Source of the DNA: a virus
Virus record (IMG/VR): IMGVR_UViG_3300032245_001520
Coordinates: 18,345-82,344 of that record
Length of the DNA: 64,000 nt
Strand: one strand, 5' to 3'
The notes beneath the pieces were generated by a model. It ran no database searches. It was not told where the DNA came from and was given only the letters and a program-made list of their open reading frames with translations. The number at the start of each line of letters is the position of its first letter. The stretch's first letter is position 1. Below, one piece after another: positions 17,680 to 25,300 of the stretch. A program made the position numbers and the translations under genes.

Positions 17680-18168
17680 TCACCTTTTTTCTATTTTACC
17701 GTCGGTGCGCTGAAGTAAACGCGAGTTCCCGGTCAGTCTGGCCTCGTGTTTTTTGCCCTCCACCTTCACCTCCGCTTTCATTTTTGCCTCACTTAGCATA
17801 TCTTTCTTCCTCTCCTCCAGAGTCGGTTCTGACTCTTTCTCAGGTTCGAGTGCGGTGGCATGCTCCTTCAACTTCGCCTTCACCTCGTTTTTCACAATGC
17901 CCTCCTCAAACATTTTCTTTCCCTTTTCTTCGGGTGTTTGTTCCACGTTTTCCGGCACGACCTTTCCACTCTCGTCGATTTTATGCCCCTTGGGTGCCTC
18001 TTTCTTGATTGCTTCGGGGGTGCTGAGGGAGGACAAACGATCTAGAATCTTGGCGTGGTCCTCGCCTAGCTTAAATCGGCAGACTGCGGATGCCTTAACA
18101 GACATAGGACCGCAGGGCATCTTGTGAAGTGTCAGCAAGTCCGAGAGTGAGGGTTTTTCTTTTGTCAT
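17680..18168 (-). CDS. Charged helical hypothetical protein (162 aa)
   Basis: Begins at the ATG at 18168 (MTKEKPSLSDLLTLHKM), one base after the TGA of the upstream gene (TGA-C-ATG). A longer in-frame reading overlaps that gene and is rejected. An N-terminal segment contains two cysteines (MPCGPMSVKASAVCRF). From residue 50 on the protein is Lys/Glu-rich and predicted helical. No known family. The last codons run to 12 bases before the GIY-YIG gene start, so that endonuclease probably landed at this junction. Confidence 0.65.
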   Translation of the reverse strand: MTKEKPSLSDLLTLHKMPCGPMSVKASAVCRFKLGEDHAKILDRLSSLSTPEAIKKEAPKGHKIDESGKVVPENVEQTPEEKGKKMFEEGIVKNEVKAKLKEHATALEPEKESEPTLEERKKDMLSEAKMKAEVKVEGKKHEARLTGNSRLLQRTDGKIEKR

Positions 18169-18169
18169 G

Positions 18170-18502
18170 TCATGCTCCAGTACGTTGTGGCATCCAACCA
18201 TCGTTATGCGGTGCGTAGTGAACACCTTTCTTCTTCTCTTTCCGGGGGTTCGAGTCCTTTCGGTTCTCCTCTCGCATCGATGCGATCATCGTGTCTCGCA
18301 TGTTTCTGAGGTGGTCGCGTGGCACTGTGCAATGATCTGAGTCACGGTAAGATCTGTAATGTCGACAAACCTCAGACGGGTCGTCACTGCGGGCCATCAT
18401 CTCCCATATTCCCAATGCCTGCGAGTCATTGAGGATGCCCGGTTTGAGACCGGACTGAATCTCGTCCCTTGGAGGGCGATTGAATCGGGTGTCTTTGCGC
18501 AT
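18170..18502 (-). CDS. Basic hypothetical protein (110 aa)
   Basis: A hydrophilic, Arg/Asp-rich protein starting MRKDTRFNRPPRDEIQSGLKP. A central region has regularly spaced His/Cys/Tyr (VCRHYRSYRDSDHC) that could bind metal. It lies 24 bases downstream of the HNH gene and is coupled to the next gene through TGA-C-ATG. No family recognised. Confidence 0.62.
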   Translation of the reverse strand: MRKDTRFNRPPRDEIQSGLKPGILNDSQALGIWEMMARSDDPSEVCRHYRSYRDSDHCTVPRDHLRNMRDTMIASMREENRKDSNPRKEKKKGVHYAPHNDGWMPQRTGA

Positions 18503-18526
18503 TTGGATCGGGTGATGATGTGGGGT

Positions 18527-20224
18527 CTAGAGGGATAAAATATCTACTAGCACATTTTCACGTATGTCTTTTATCATACTCGAGATAGCCGCTCTGGATC
18601 CGGTTTCCGCGCTCATCTCCAAATCCCTAATTTTTGTACCTTTCCACTCTTTCTCGTTTAGGTTCAAAAGTTCTCGCTGTGCTCTTCCAAGCAATGCTCC
18701 AAGTTTTTTCAATCCTTCCGTGTCTCCCTTAGCCTCCAACTCAGCAACTTTGTCTGCAATTTTCTTTCCAGCAGGGTTACCTCCTGCCGAAGTTGGCCCC
18801 CCGTACCAGTACCACGGCTGGGCGGCGCGGGCCATAGTTCCTTCTTTGGCTGACTGCATACCGATAGCAACAGTACGAGCAGACCCTTCAGTCCAAAAGG
18901 AGATTATTTTACCTAGTAGTTTTGATTTCTTGTCAGACGGAAGCCCTGACTCCTCTATCATCTTAATGGCATCAGTTGGTTTGACAGATTTGTCAAGAAG
19001 TTTATTTTCCAGATCTGCTTTTGTTCCTCCGCTAGCTTCCCTCAGGGAGTGAAGTTCTTTCCCCCGAGGGGTCAGCTGCCCTCGATTGTCGAAAGTTACC
19101 TGTTCTCGCTTTTTCGAAGTTTGCTTTCCTGTGGGACTCACGTAGAAGTAGCCTTCAGGGTTGCTTACGTCAAAGTAGTCGGGACTTCCTTCGGACTTAC
19201 CCCTGTTGAGTCTGGACTTGGTTAGACCGTAATTGTACCCTTGCTCGGAAAACCTCCCTCCATGGGAAGCAGGTATGATGTGTTCCAGGTCAGCCTCCAG
19301 TAAAGGCAGTTTTTCACCCGTGTATATGTCTCTCCACCCCGACTCCAATCCTATTCGGACTATCAACTCAGCCCTCCCCCTTTGTTGTTCAACGCTGGCC
19401 TTTTGAACTGGACCGAAAGAAACGGGAATCACGTCAGATTTAGACCCTGGAGGGAAGTGACCACCTTCTGCAACTGACCCCGCTTTCCCCAGGAACGTTC
19501 TTGCTTCAGCGGGCATGAAAGCCAGAGCCAGTTTAACCTCCGCATCAGATACTTTATTCACTCGGTACCCTTCGGCGACTTCTCTCAGAGAATCTCTCAT
19601 TTGCTCTGCGGTCTTGATTTTGCCACTCAGCATGCCCTCGTAAGCCCTGGTCGCCGCTTTTATTCTACCCTGTAGTTTGAAGATGCCCTCCACTTCTTTT
19701 TCTGAAACAGCTGCTCCGGGGTTTTTTACCCCAAACGCCGTTTCTAGCACTCCGTCGACAGTTCTGTTAAAGACTTTCTCTCTCTCTTTGGGGTCCGGGT
19801 AAGCCCTTTCCAGCTCAGAGTAAGCTTCTGTTAGTTCTTTAGCTCTTTTTCTGATGTCCTGCTTTTGAGACTCACCCTTTAACTCTGTGTCCCACTCGGA
19901 CTTTCCAGATTTATCGCTCCCCCCAATTCTCAACTCCCTACTTTGATCTTTAATGTCCTCCAAACCTGAATACTTCTTGAATACTTTTTCTGCGTCTTCA
20001 GGTGTGATGCTACCCTGTTTCACTCGCTCTCGCAAGTGGTCTCTGACTTTGGACAGTGCTTTTTGCACTTCCGGGTCCGGGAAAATTACAAGACAGTCGT
20101 CATCGCGAAAAACACAAGCTGCCCCGCAAGACTTACCTTTTTTGCATACGTCCTTGCTCTCGGCGAAGGAAACCGCCAACCGATTGGACAAGGCGTCGAG
20201 AAGTAGTTGGCGGCGGCAGGTCAT
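18527..20224 (-). CDS. HNH nuclease with N-terminal cysteine motif (565 aa)
   Basis: Residues 27-44 hold C-x5-C-x3-C-x6-C with the core GKSCGAAC: the same spacing and core as in the kinase at 12707. A long, charged helical region follows (50-260). An HNH-type nuclease domain occupies about 290-350: IYTGEKLPLLEADLEHIIPASHGG, quoted here in part, with EHIIP as the first catalytic element, then YNYGLTKSRLNRGKS supplying the Asn and downstream residues. The catalytic His (315) and Asn (341) candidates are present. The ATG overlaps the stop of the PhoH gene (TGATG), so translation is coupled. Unlike the small homing endonucleases, this is a large protein with no NUMOD repeats, so a role as a virion or DNA-processing nuclease is at least as likely as homing. 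Confidence 0.78.
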   Translation of the reverse strand: MTCRRQLLLDALSNRLAVSFAESKDVCKKGKSCGAACVFRDDDCLVIFPDPEVQKALSKVRDHLRERVKQGSITPEDAEKVFKKYSGLEDIKDQSRELRIGGSDKSGKSEWDTELKGESQKQDIRKRAKELTEAYSELERAYPDPKEREKVFNRTVDGVLETAFGVKNPGAAVSEKEVEGIFKLQGRIKAATRAYEGMLSGKIKTAEQMRDSLREVAEGYRVNKVSDAEVKLALAFMPAEARTFLGKAGSVAEGGHFPPGSKSDVIPVSFGPVQKASVEQQRGRAELIVRIGLESGWRDIYTGEKLPLLEADLEHIIPASHGGRFSEQGYNYGLTKSRLNRGKSEGSPDYFDVSNPEGYFYVSPTGKQTSKKREQVTFDNRGQLTPRGKELHSLREASGGTKADLENKLLDKSVKPTDAIKMIEESGLPSDKKSKLLGKIISFWTEGSARTVAIGMQSAKEGTMARAAQPWYWYGGPTSAGGNPAGKKIADKVAELEAKGDTEGLKKLGALLGRAQRELLNLNEKEWKGTKIRDLEMSAETGSRAAISSMIKDIRENVLVDILSL

Positions 20225-21039
20225 CAGTCTTCGTATGCTTCTAGGATGTCGGCGATAATGCCGTTGCGGACAATGTCAGATCGGTCAAACTGTATGCGAC
20301 CTACCCCCTTGATGTTGGCCAATCGGTGGTAGGAGTCCAGAAGTCCGCTGTTACGCGAGAAAACCTCCAGGTCAACTTGGCGAGTGTCCCCTGTGATAAC
20401 CACTTTGGCATCCTCACCTACGCGACTGATGACAGTCTTGACATTTTCCGGCATTGAGTTTTGTGCCTCGTCGAAAATGATGAGACAGTTAGAGAATGAT
20501 CTTCCCCGCAAGTCTTCCAACATCATCGGTTCGACAATCTTCTTGGACACCAAGTACTCGGAGGCCCCGTAGGACCTTGTCATGACCGCCAAGTTGTCAA
20601 ACACAGGACCAACCAAGGGAGCCATTTTTTCCTCCATGGTCCCGGGAAGAGCGCCTCTACCCCTCTGATGAGCACACCCTACATCACTTCTAACATAGTA
20701 AACTTTGTCAAGATTACCGCTAGCTATTTCACTCAAGCCCCACCAAAGGGCCACTAGAGTTTTACCAACCCCTGAAGGGCCAATTGCGATGGTCACCGTA
20801 TTTTTATTCAAGGAAGTCCAAAGATCTTCCTGATGGCCGGTTTTAGGGAGGAACGGGAGAACGTCCATGCCACGAGAATAGGACTTCTCGAGCGACTGTG
20901 TGGCTTCGGCACGACGCTTTGTGCGCTTTGTCTTCGAACTTAACATGGGAGTGATTAGGCAGACGGTGGGTAACTGAAACTCTTTGCTGCTTAGAAGGAT
21001 TACATCCGACTCACCCCCTTGACACGTGTTCTGAAACAT
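20224..21039 (-). CDS. phoH: PhoH-like ATPase (271 aa)
   Basis: Walker A motif GPSGVGKT at about 87-94, Walker B LIIFDEAQN at about 186-194 and the sensor element VVITGDTRQVDL at about 213-224: the standard signature of the PhoH ATPase domain. Length and order match phage PhoH proteins, which are widespread in marine and cyanobacterial phages. The biological role is unsettled, with RNA- or nucleotide-related activity proposed. A promoter-like decamer lies 23 bases upstream, so the gene heads its own unit, followed by the HNH/Cys protein with a 1-base stop/start overlap. Confidence 0.93.
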   Translation of the reverse strand: MFQNTCQGGESDVILLSSKEFQLPTVCLITPMLSSKTKRTKRRAEATQSLEKSYSRGMDVLPFLPKTGHQEDLWTSLNKNTVTIAIGPSGVGKTLVALWWGLSEIASGNLDKVYYVRSDVGCAHQRGRGALPGTMEEKMAPLVGPVFDNLAVMTRSYGASEYLVSKKIVEPMMLEDLRGRSFSNCLIIFDEAQNSMPENVKTVISRVGEDAKVVITGDTRQVDLEVFSRNSGLLDSYHRLANIKGVGRIQFDRSDIVRNGIIADILEAYED

Positions 21040-21062
21040 TGGGGTCTGCTCCAGGGTTAGGT

Positions 21063-21072
21063 GGTTTTACCC
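21063..21072 (-). promoter_or_regulatory. Promoter-like decamer, phoH
   Basis: GGGTAAAACC followed by ACCTAA, 23 bases before the phoH ATG and directly after the stop of the 63-residue gene. Confidence 0.68.
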
Positions 21073-21264
21073 TCAATGCCAACGCTCCGTAAAGTCCGAC
21101 CATCCACCTTTGCCACCGCAGAACTCGGTGAACTTCTTTTGGTTGGGGTTCTCTTTATTTGCTTTTGTCAGGTACTTGTCCGATGCAGGGTCCGTGATAA
21201 GGACTTTGGTGCCGAAGTCTTCCTGCATAATAGCAGGGACTTTGTCTACCGGTGAAATAGCCAT
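21073..21264 (-). CDS. Small hypothetical protein (63 aa)
   Basis: Reads MAISPVDKVPAIMQEDFGT and ends FCGGKGGWSDFTERWH. The ATG at 21264 is preferred over an upstream TTG. Located between the large terminase and phoH. Its TGA is immediately followed by the phoH promoter decamer. No recognised family; the start site has only a weak ribosome-binding site. Confidence 0.55.
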   Translation of the reverse strand: MAISPVDKVPAIMQEDFGTKVLITDPASDKYLTKANKENPNQKKFTEFCGGKGGWSDFTERWH

Positions 21265-21312
21265 TGTGATCTGTCTTGTGAGGGACAGCAACTTTTCGTG
21301 AGGTTGCGAATC

Positions 21313-23070
21313 TCAGTCGTCGTAACCGATGCGACCCCGCCCGCCACCCCGACGCAGTCCGAATGATTGAGATCGGTCGTCATCTGACGCAGAGTCATAG
21401 TCAACGCTATTGTATCGCGCTTCCCCGAAAGGTAAACTTCTGCTCAGTCCTCGAGATGTTTGGGTGAACAGAGTGCTGTCCTTAAGACCCTCGCGTCGCA
21501 AATCTCCCAGGTAACGTTTATTTTGAATAATCGCCTCCTGCAGACCCCTGTCGACGACGTCCATCGACATTGCATAGTATGTGAGTGCCCATGTGAATGA
21601 GTCCACGTCATCGTCATGTTTGACATACGGGAAGGTGGTTAGGTTTTTGACGAACTTTTGAGTCCAGTAATCGTCAAGGAAGAATACACGCCCGCTCTCA
21701 AGATACGGAGTGACCGCCTGCAGACGGGTAGACTTCGACTTGAGGGGTTTCATCTCTACAACGGGGATCTTCCCCTCCTTCTTCAGCACCTGGATCAGCG
21801 ATTGACCGCTTGCTGCCTTCTCTATGCACAGCAGTTTTGCCTTGTAGAATGAATATGCTTGTTTTACCGCTTCAATCAAATCGGGGAAACCCCACCTCCC
21901 GGTGATGATCTCGCGTATGTAAATCTTGGTCGGGTCCTTCAGACAGATCGACGCCACACAGAGTGCCGACTCGTCTGACATCTCCCTCTCCTGGAAGGCA
22001 GTATCGCAGGCGATCCAAGTGACATCGTACGATGGCGGTTCCTCGTCCTCACCAATGACCCGCACCCAGGAGTTTTTAACAATCTGACCCTCAGACGCTT
22101 TGGGGACTCCCTGATATAAGGCGGCAAATTTAAATGAACCCATGATTTTCCGCTGCGACTCCAGCATCGGTACAGAGAATGTCGGGTTGCTCGGCCAGTG
22201 CGACTCGCCTACCTTCCGCTCCAGGGGATCATTGTGGGGTTCCTCGCAGAGTCCGGCAATGTTGATCCACCGCCACCGGAAGTCGTCTTTGTCGGGGTGT
22301 CCGACCTCGTCCGGATCGTAGACACCGTCGCCCTGAATCAGCACACCGTGAAGATCCTTCTCGTGGAATCTCGTGGCGATGATCAACTGGCAGTAGTGAT
22401 TTGTTCTTCGAGTCGATGCTTGCTCACTCCACCAACTTTCCAAATTGTCCAGTGCCTGTTTCGAGTCAGACGATTTCAGCGGATCGTCGATGACCATCGC
22501 ACCGACACCGGGCGAGTCCATATCCGTCGTCCCTGCTGTGAATCCAGTCAGCACCCCACCCACCGACGTCGCAAGGATGTACCCGCCGCCATTCATGTCG
22601 TACTTAGAGTCGGGGGAGAATCCCAACCACTCGGGGAATATTTTCTTGAACGTCGGTGTCTTCAGCATCCCCACCACCTCGCGGTGGAACTTGAATGACA
22701 GCGACGCACCATACGATGCGATAACATGCTGTGTCTTCTGATCGCGTCCGAGCAACCACGCCAGGAACATCGTCGCCAGCATCGACTTGCCAGATCGCGG
22801 AGGGCAGGAGACGATCAGTCGCCGATTCCTCCGGGTGGCCAGATCTTCGAATGCCGACGCAATGATCTCATGGAAATCGGATACTTGAAGGTCGCCTGCC
22901 TTCATCAGGTCGCAGAATGCCAGAAAGCAGTCTCGTGCTGCCTTGTGCTTGTACTCTTGAATGATGCTCCGAGGCGCCTCCAGCAGAGTCAACTCTCGAA
23001 GTCCCTTCTGATACTGGCGCCACGAGGAATGCTGCTCCAGCTGGCTGACCCGTGTTATTGGCGGTCTCAT
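21313..23070 (-). CDS. terL: Terminase large subunit (585 aa)
   Basis: DNA-packaging motor. The ATPase domain carries Walker A SCPPRSGKS at 88-96 and Walker B AMVIDDP at 191-197, plus the coupling motif LIIATRFHEKDL. The nuclease half has the RNase H-like first strand in DVTWIACDTAF, a conserved CIEKAASGQSLIQ segment and a C-terminal Asp-rich HDDDVDSFTWAL. Length is standard for the Terminase_6/Mu gp28-like group. ATG overlaps the stop of the small subunit (ATGA), as usual for terS-terL pairs. The C-terminal tail is Arg/Gly-rich (RRGGGRGRIGYDD). Confidence 0.95.
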   Translation of the reverse strand: MRPPITRVSQLEQHSSWRQYQKGLRELTLLEAPRSIIQEYKHKAARDCFLAFCDLMKAGDLQVSDFHEIIASAFEDLATRRNRRLIVSCPPRSGKSMLATMFLAWLLGRDQKTQHVIASYGASLSFKFHREVVGMLKTPTFKKIFPEWLGFSPDSKYDMNGGGYILATSVGGVLTGFTAGTTDMDSPGVGAMVIDDPLKSSDSKQALDNLESWWSEQASTRRTNHYCQLIIATRFHEKDLHGVLIQGDGVYDPDEVGHPDKDDFRWRWINIAGLCEEPHNDPLERKVGESHWPSNPTFSVPMLESQRKIMGSFKFAALYQGVPKASEGQIVKNSWVRVIGEDEEPPSYDVTWIACDTAFQEREMSDESALCVASICLKDPTKIYIREIITGRWGFPDLIEAVKQAYSFYKAKLLCIEKAASGQSLIQVLKKEGKIPVVEMKPLKSKSTRLQAVTPYLESGRVFFLDDYWTQKFVKNLTTFPYVKHDDDVDSFTWALTYYAMSMDVVDRGLQEAIIQNKRYLGDLRREGLKDSTLFTQTSRGLSRSLPFGEARYNSVDYDSASDDDRSQSFGLRRGGGRGRIGYDD

Positions 23071-23348
23071 TTCCCGTCAGTCAGGCGACTCAGAAGTTCG
23101 TCCACTTTTCCGGTGTACTCCTTCGCCAGACTTGCCTCATCCTTCGACTCCTTATCGCTGAGCGAGACAATATCAGACACAATGTCGCGATGTGTCTTGA
23201 CGGCACTGTTGAAGATGTTGACGAGGTCGCGCACGGAGCACTCAGTCATTTGGTCCTGGATGTACCCCAACGCGTCATTCGCAACCTTCAGTGCTTCTGC
23301 AGCGAGATATTCCTTCTGCTGAAGAATATCCTCGTGTTTTTTGCTCAT
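23067..23348 (-). CDS. terS: Probable terminase small subunit (93 aa)
   Basis: The start at 23348 (MSKKHEDILQQKEYLAAE) is 22 bases after the promoter-like decamer; an in-frame ATG at 23462 would run through the motif and the palindromic cluster and is rejected. The protein is short, all-helical and charged, with a CSVRDLVNIFNSAVKTHRD segment resembling small-terminase central helices. Assignment rests mainly on position: it precedes terL with a 4-base overlap. Sequence similarity alone would not identify it. Confidence 0.7.
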   Translation of the reverse strand: MSKKHEDILQQKEYLAAEALKVANDALGYIQDQMTECSVRDLVNIFNSAVKTHRDIVSDIVSLSDKESKDEASLAKEYTGKVDELLSRLTDGK

Positions 23349-23370
23349 GGGGGTGTGCCCTCTGTTGAGT

Positions 23371-23380
23371 GGTTTTACCC
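23371..23380 (-). promoter_or_regulatory. Promoter-like decamer, terminase genes
   Basis: GGGTAAAACC followed by ACTCAAC, 22 bases before the small terminase ATG. The upstream 80 bases are filled by a palindromic GATCGATC cluster. Confidence 0.68.
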
Positions 23381-23389
23381 TGCCAGGTG

Positions 23390-23456
23390 TTCGATCGATG
23401 TGCCATGTGCGCACATGTGCCATGTGTTCGATCGATCGATGCATCGATGACATGCC
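23390..23456. repeat. Palindromic GATCGATC cluster upstream of terminase genes
   Basis: Two copies of TGTTCGATCGAT, a perfect CATGTGCGCACATG palindrome and TCGATCGATCGATGCATCGA, ending in a CATGCCAGGC arm that pairs with GCCAGG near the start. A 23-base segment at 23425-23447 is identical to one at 47688-47710. Lies directly upstream of the decamer at 23371. Confidence 0.8.
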
Positions 23457-23462
23457 AGGCAC

Positions 23463-23618
23463 TCAGAACCTTCGACGACAGGAGGAGCACCCTCGCGTCG
23501 CTGCCTGCTGCCCATGCCCCTTGTACTGGTGAATCTGCCGAAGGATTCTCGCTGCCAGTGCGTGATTATTTGTAGAAACTGCGTGTTGGTACTGTTTCCA
23601 TAACTCTTGAATACCCAC
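23463..23618 (-). CDS. Small Cys-tailed protein (51 aa, GTG start)
   Basis: A GTG that overlaps the TAG of the preceding gene (TAGTG) opens a frame encoding VGIQELWKQYQHAVSTN, then ALAARILRQIHQY and a terminal GCSSCRRRF. I recognise this pattern (helix ELW/FKQYQ-x-A, then a Gly-Cys-x-x-Cys-basic end) from small cyanophage proteins of unknown function located near structural genes. A longer in-frame reading overlaps the upstream structural gene and is probably not used. Translational coupling through the TAGTG overlap supports this start. Confidence 0.6.
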   Translation of the reverse strand: MGIQELWKQYQHAVSTNNHALAARILRQIHQYKGHGQQAATRGCSSCRRRF

Positions 23619-24841
23619 TAGCAAATCCCCACACCAGGGCCACCACCACCGGGACCGACACCGGAACCGGAGCAGGGGAGGCAACCCAGTCGCCACAGCG
23701 AGTTGACCGAAGCAAACTCGAAGGTGTCCTCCAGTAACCACCCACGACCCTGAGGTGATTGACCAACGAAGTAGAACCGACCGGAAGACGTTTGGATGAA
23801 CGTCTCCGTCATCACACCGACAAGTGTGCCACCGTCGATGGGTCGCTTCGGTGCTTCCGGATTCAGAGGGTCTGTGTACAGGTTCTGAACACCGCCAGTC
23901 ACCACAGCAAAGTCGCCAGTCTTCATGCCACTAAAGAACACCGCATCCAGTTGCTTCCGGTCGCCACTGATCGACTTGTTCCACAGTTCGAGTGCGTATC
24001 GCGCCAGTTTCTTCTTCGTCGTGCAGTACAGCACCTCGCGGATCGGTTGCTTCGTCACCGAGTCCCAGATGGTCACCACCAGGTGTCCGTCCGGAGTGTA
24101 CGAGTTGTTGCTGAGCAGATAGATTGGTTGATTGAGCGGGTCCTCGATGAAGACGCAATCAGGGTCGCATACGAACACCCAGTCACCAGATTGAGTTAGC
24201 TCGTCGCTCCACCGGATGCCGAAGCACTTGTCGTAGTCCTCGTCCGGTTTGCGGTCGCAAGGGTAGGAGGGAACGTAAATGTCGCCAGTCGCCTCGTCGA
24301 CCACCCCACCAAGGGGCAGTCGCGTCTCGACACCGAGACCGGGAAATAGCTGCGAGCAGTTGCCCCGCGCCACGCAAGGGTCAAGAGCGACGTATGGTAG
24401 GGTCGCCTGAGTGGTCAGGACATATTCTTGCGTGTAGCAGTATTGAGAGTTTTCACTGAGTCCTGTGAATCTCTCAGATTGACAAGTAAAAGATTCCAGT
24501 ACCTCAACTCCCGCATTGCCCGGCACCCCACCGTTGAGGGTTAAGAAAGCACCGGCAAGAAGTTGAGTGGCGAAATCATGCCCAGACGAGGACAGGTAGT
24601 TCTGCGTTGAAAAATTGCACTCAAACGACATTTGACGAGTGTAAACTAATGGAACTCTATTCATGACGGAATCAGTGCTCCCTGTGTACCTGACAACGAT
24701 ATTGTTGGTCCCCTGGACTACCCCTTCTTTTTCAATGGCATCCGCAAGGCGTAAAACATTAACGCTCAGAGGAATCAAAGGTGATGCAATTAAGGCATCG
24801 CAGATGTACTGCTCTATGCGCGAGATGGTATCGAGTCTCAT
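23618..24841 (-). CDS. Virion structural protein (407 aa)
   Basis: Start chosen at the ATG at 24841, just after the upstream TGA (TGA-A-ATG). The protein opens MRLDTISRIEQYICDALIAS and continues as a mixed beta-rich structural protein containing 13 or so cysteines, including CDPDC and the C-terminal CLPCSGSG. It ends in a flexible Gly-rich tail (GVGPGGGGPGVGIC). The N-terminal helix followed by a strand-rich region is reminiscent of tail-completion proteins, but I do not recognise a family. Coupled to the adhesin-module gene upstream and the 51-residue gene downstream. Confidence 0.7.
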   Translation of the reverse strand: MRLDTISRIEQYICDALIASPLIPLSVNVLRLADAIEKEGVVQGTNNIVVRYTGSTDSVMNRVPLVYTRQMSFECNFSTQNYLSSSGHDFATQLLAGAFLTLNGGVPGNAGVEVLESFTCQSERFTGLSENSQYCYTQEYVLTTQATLPYVALDPCVARGNCSQLFPGLGVETRLPLGGVVDEATGDIYVPSYPCDRKPDEDYDKCFGIRWSDELTQSGDWVFVCDPDCVFIEDPLNQPIYLLSNNSYTPDGHLVVTIWDSVTKQPIREVLYCTTKKKLARYALELWNKSISGDRKQLDAVFFSGMKTGDFAVVTGGVQNLYTDPLNPEAPKRPIDGGTLVGVMTETFIQTSSGRFYFVGQSPQGRGWLLEDTFEFASVNSLWRLGCLPCSGSGVGPGGGGPGVGIC

Positions 24842-24842
24842 T

Positions 24843-25205
24843 TCAACCCACGAATTGCGTTGTGGAACCGTCGGTATTGGTAAAGGTGATAACCTGCACT
24901 CGAGGTTGTGGATCCGCAACCGGCGCAGGGACCGCAGGTTTCCACTCGATGCCCACCCAAACCTTCAACATCTGCTCCTCCATATCGAACCATAACTCTC
25001 CCAATGTTGGACTCGCCACCGAATCTTCGGGAAGAGAGACATGCGCCGGACCGGACTTGACCAGGTTACCCGTGTGATCCTTGAAAAACAACCCTGGCGT
25101 CGAAGCATGATAGTTAACGACGATCTCGCCTGTCGACAGATTGCTCGGAGAGGGGCGACGATGGGCGACGTTTGACCGTTTAAGACGAAGAGTGGGGGTC
25201 GCCAT
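24843..25205 (-). CDS. Short fibre-module protein (120 aa)
   Basis: Essentially only the shared N-terminal fibre module: LRLKRSNVAHRRP, STGEIVVNYHASTPGLFF, LVKSGPAHVSLPED, TLGELWFDMEEQ. A short tail ends TNTDGSTTQFVG. Like the 153-residue protein at 6997 it lacks an adhesin body. A promoter-like decamer (variant TGTTTTACCC as printed) lies 32 bases upstream and a terminator follows the preceding gene, so this gene starts a new unit that also includes the 407-residue protein. Confidence 0.75.
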   Translation of the reverse strand: MATPTLRLKRSNVAHRRPSPSNLSTGEIVVNYHASTPGLFFKDHTGNLVKSGPAHVSLPEDSVASPTLGELWFDMEEQMLKVWVGIEWKPAVPAPVADPQPRVQVITFTNTDGSTTQFVG

Positions 25206-25237
25206 ATCTACGGTAGTGGTTCAGGGTGACTTGAAAG

Positions 25238-25247
25238 TGTTTTACCC
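25238..25247 (-). promoter_or_regulatory. Promoter-like decamer (variant), 120-aa module gene
   Basis: Variant GGGTAAAACA followed by CTTTCA, 32 bases before the ATG and only 4 bases from the preceding terminator. Confidence 0.58.
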
Positions 25248-25250
25248 TGC

Positions 25251-25285
25251 ATACGGGAAAAGGGACCCCGAAAGGTCCCCCGTAT
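25251..25285 (-). terminator. Rho-independent terminator after the 348-aa fibre gene
   Basis: On the minus strand GGGACC-TTTCG-GGGTCCC forms a G/C-rich stem, followed by TTTTCCC. An outer ATACGGG/CCCGTAT pairing can extend it. Located 16 bases after the stop at 25301 and just before the next promoter-like decamer. Confidence 0.75.
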
Positions 25286-25300
25286 CGCCTGTATCAGAGA

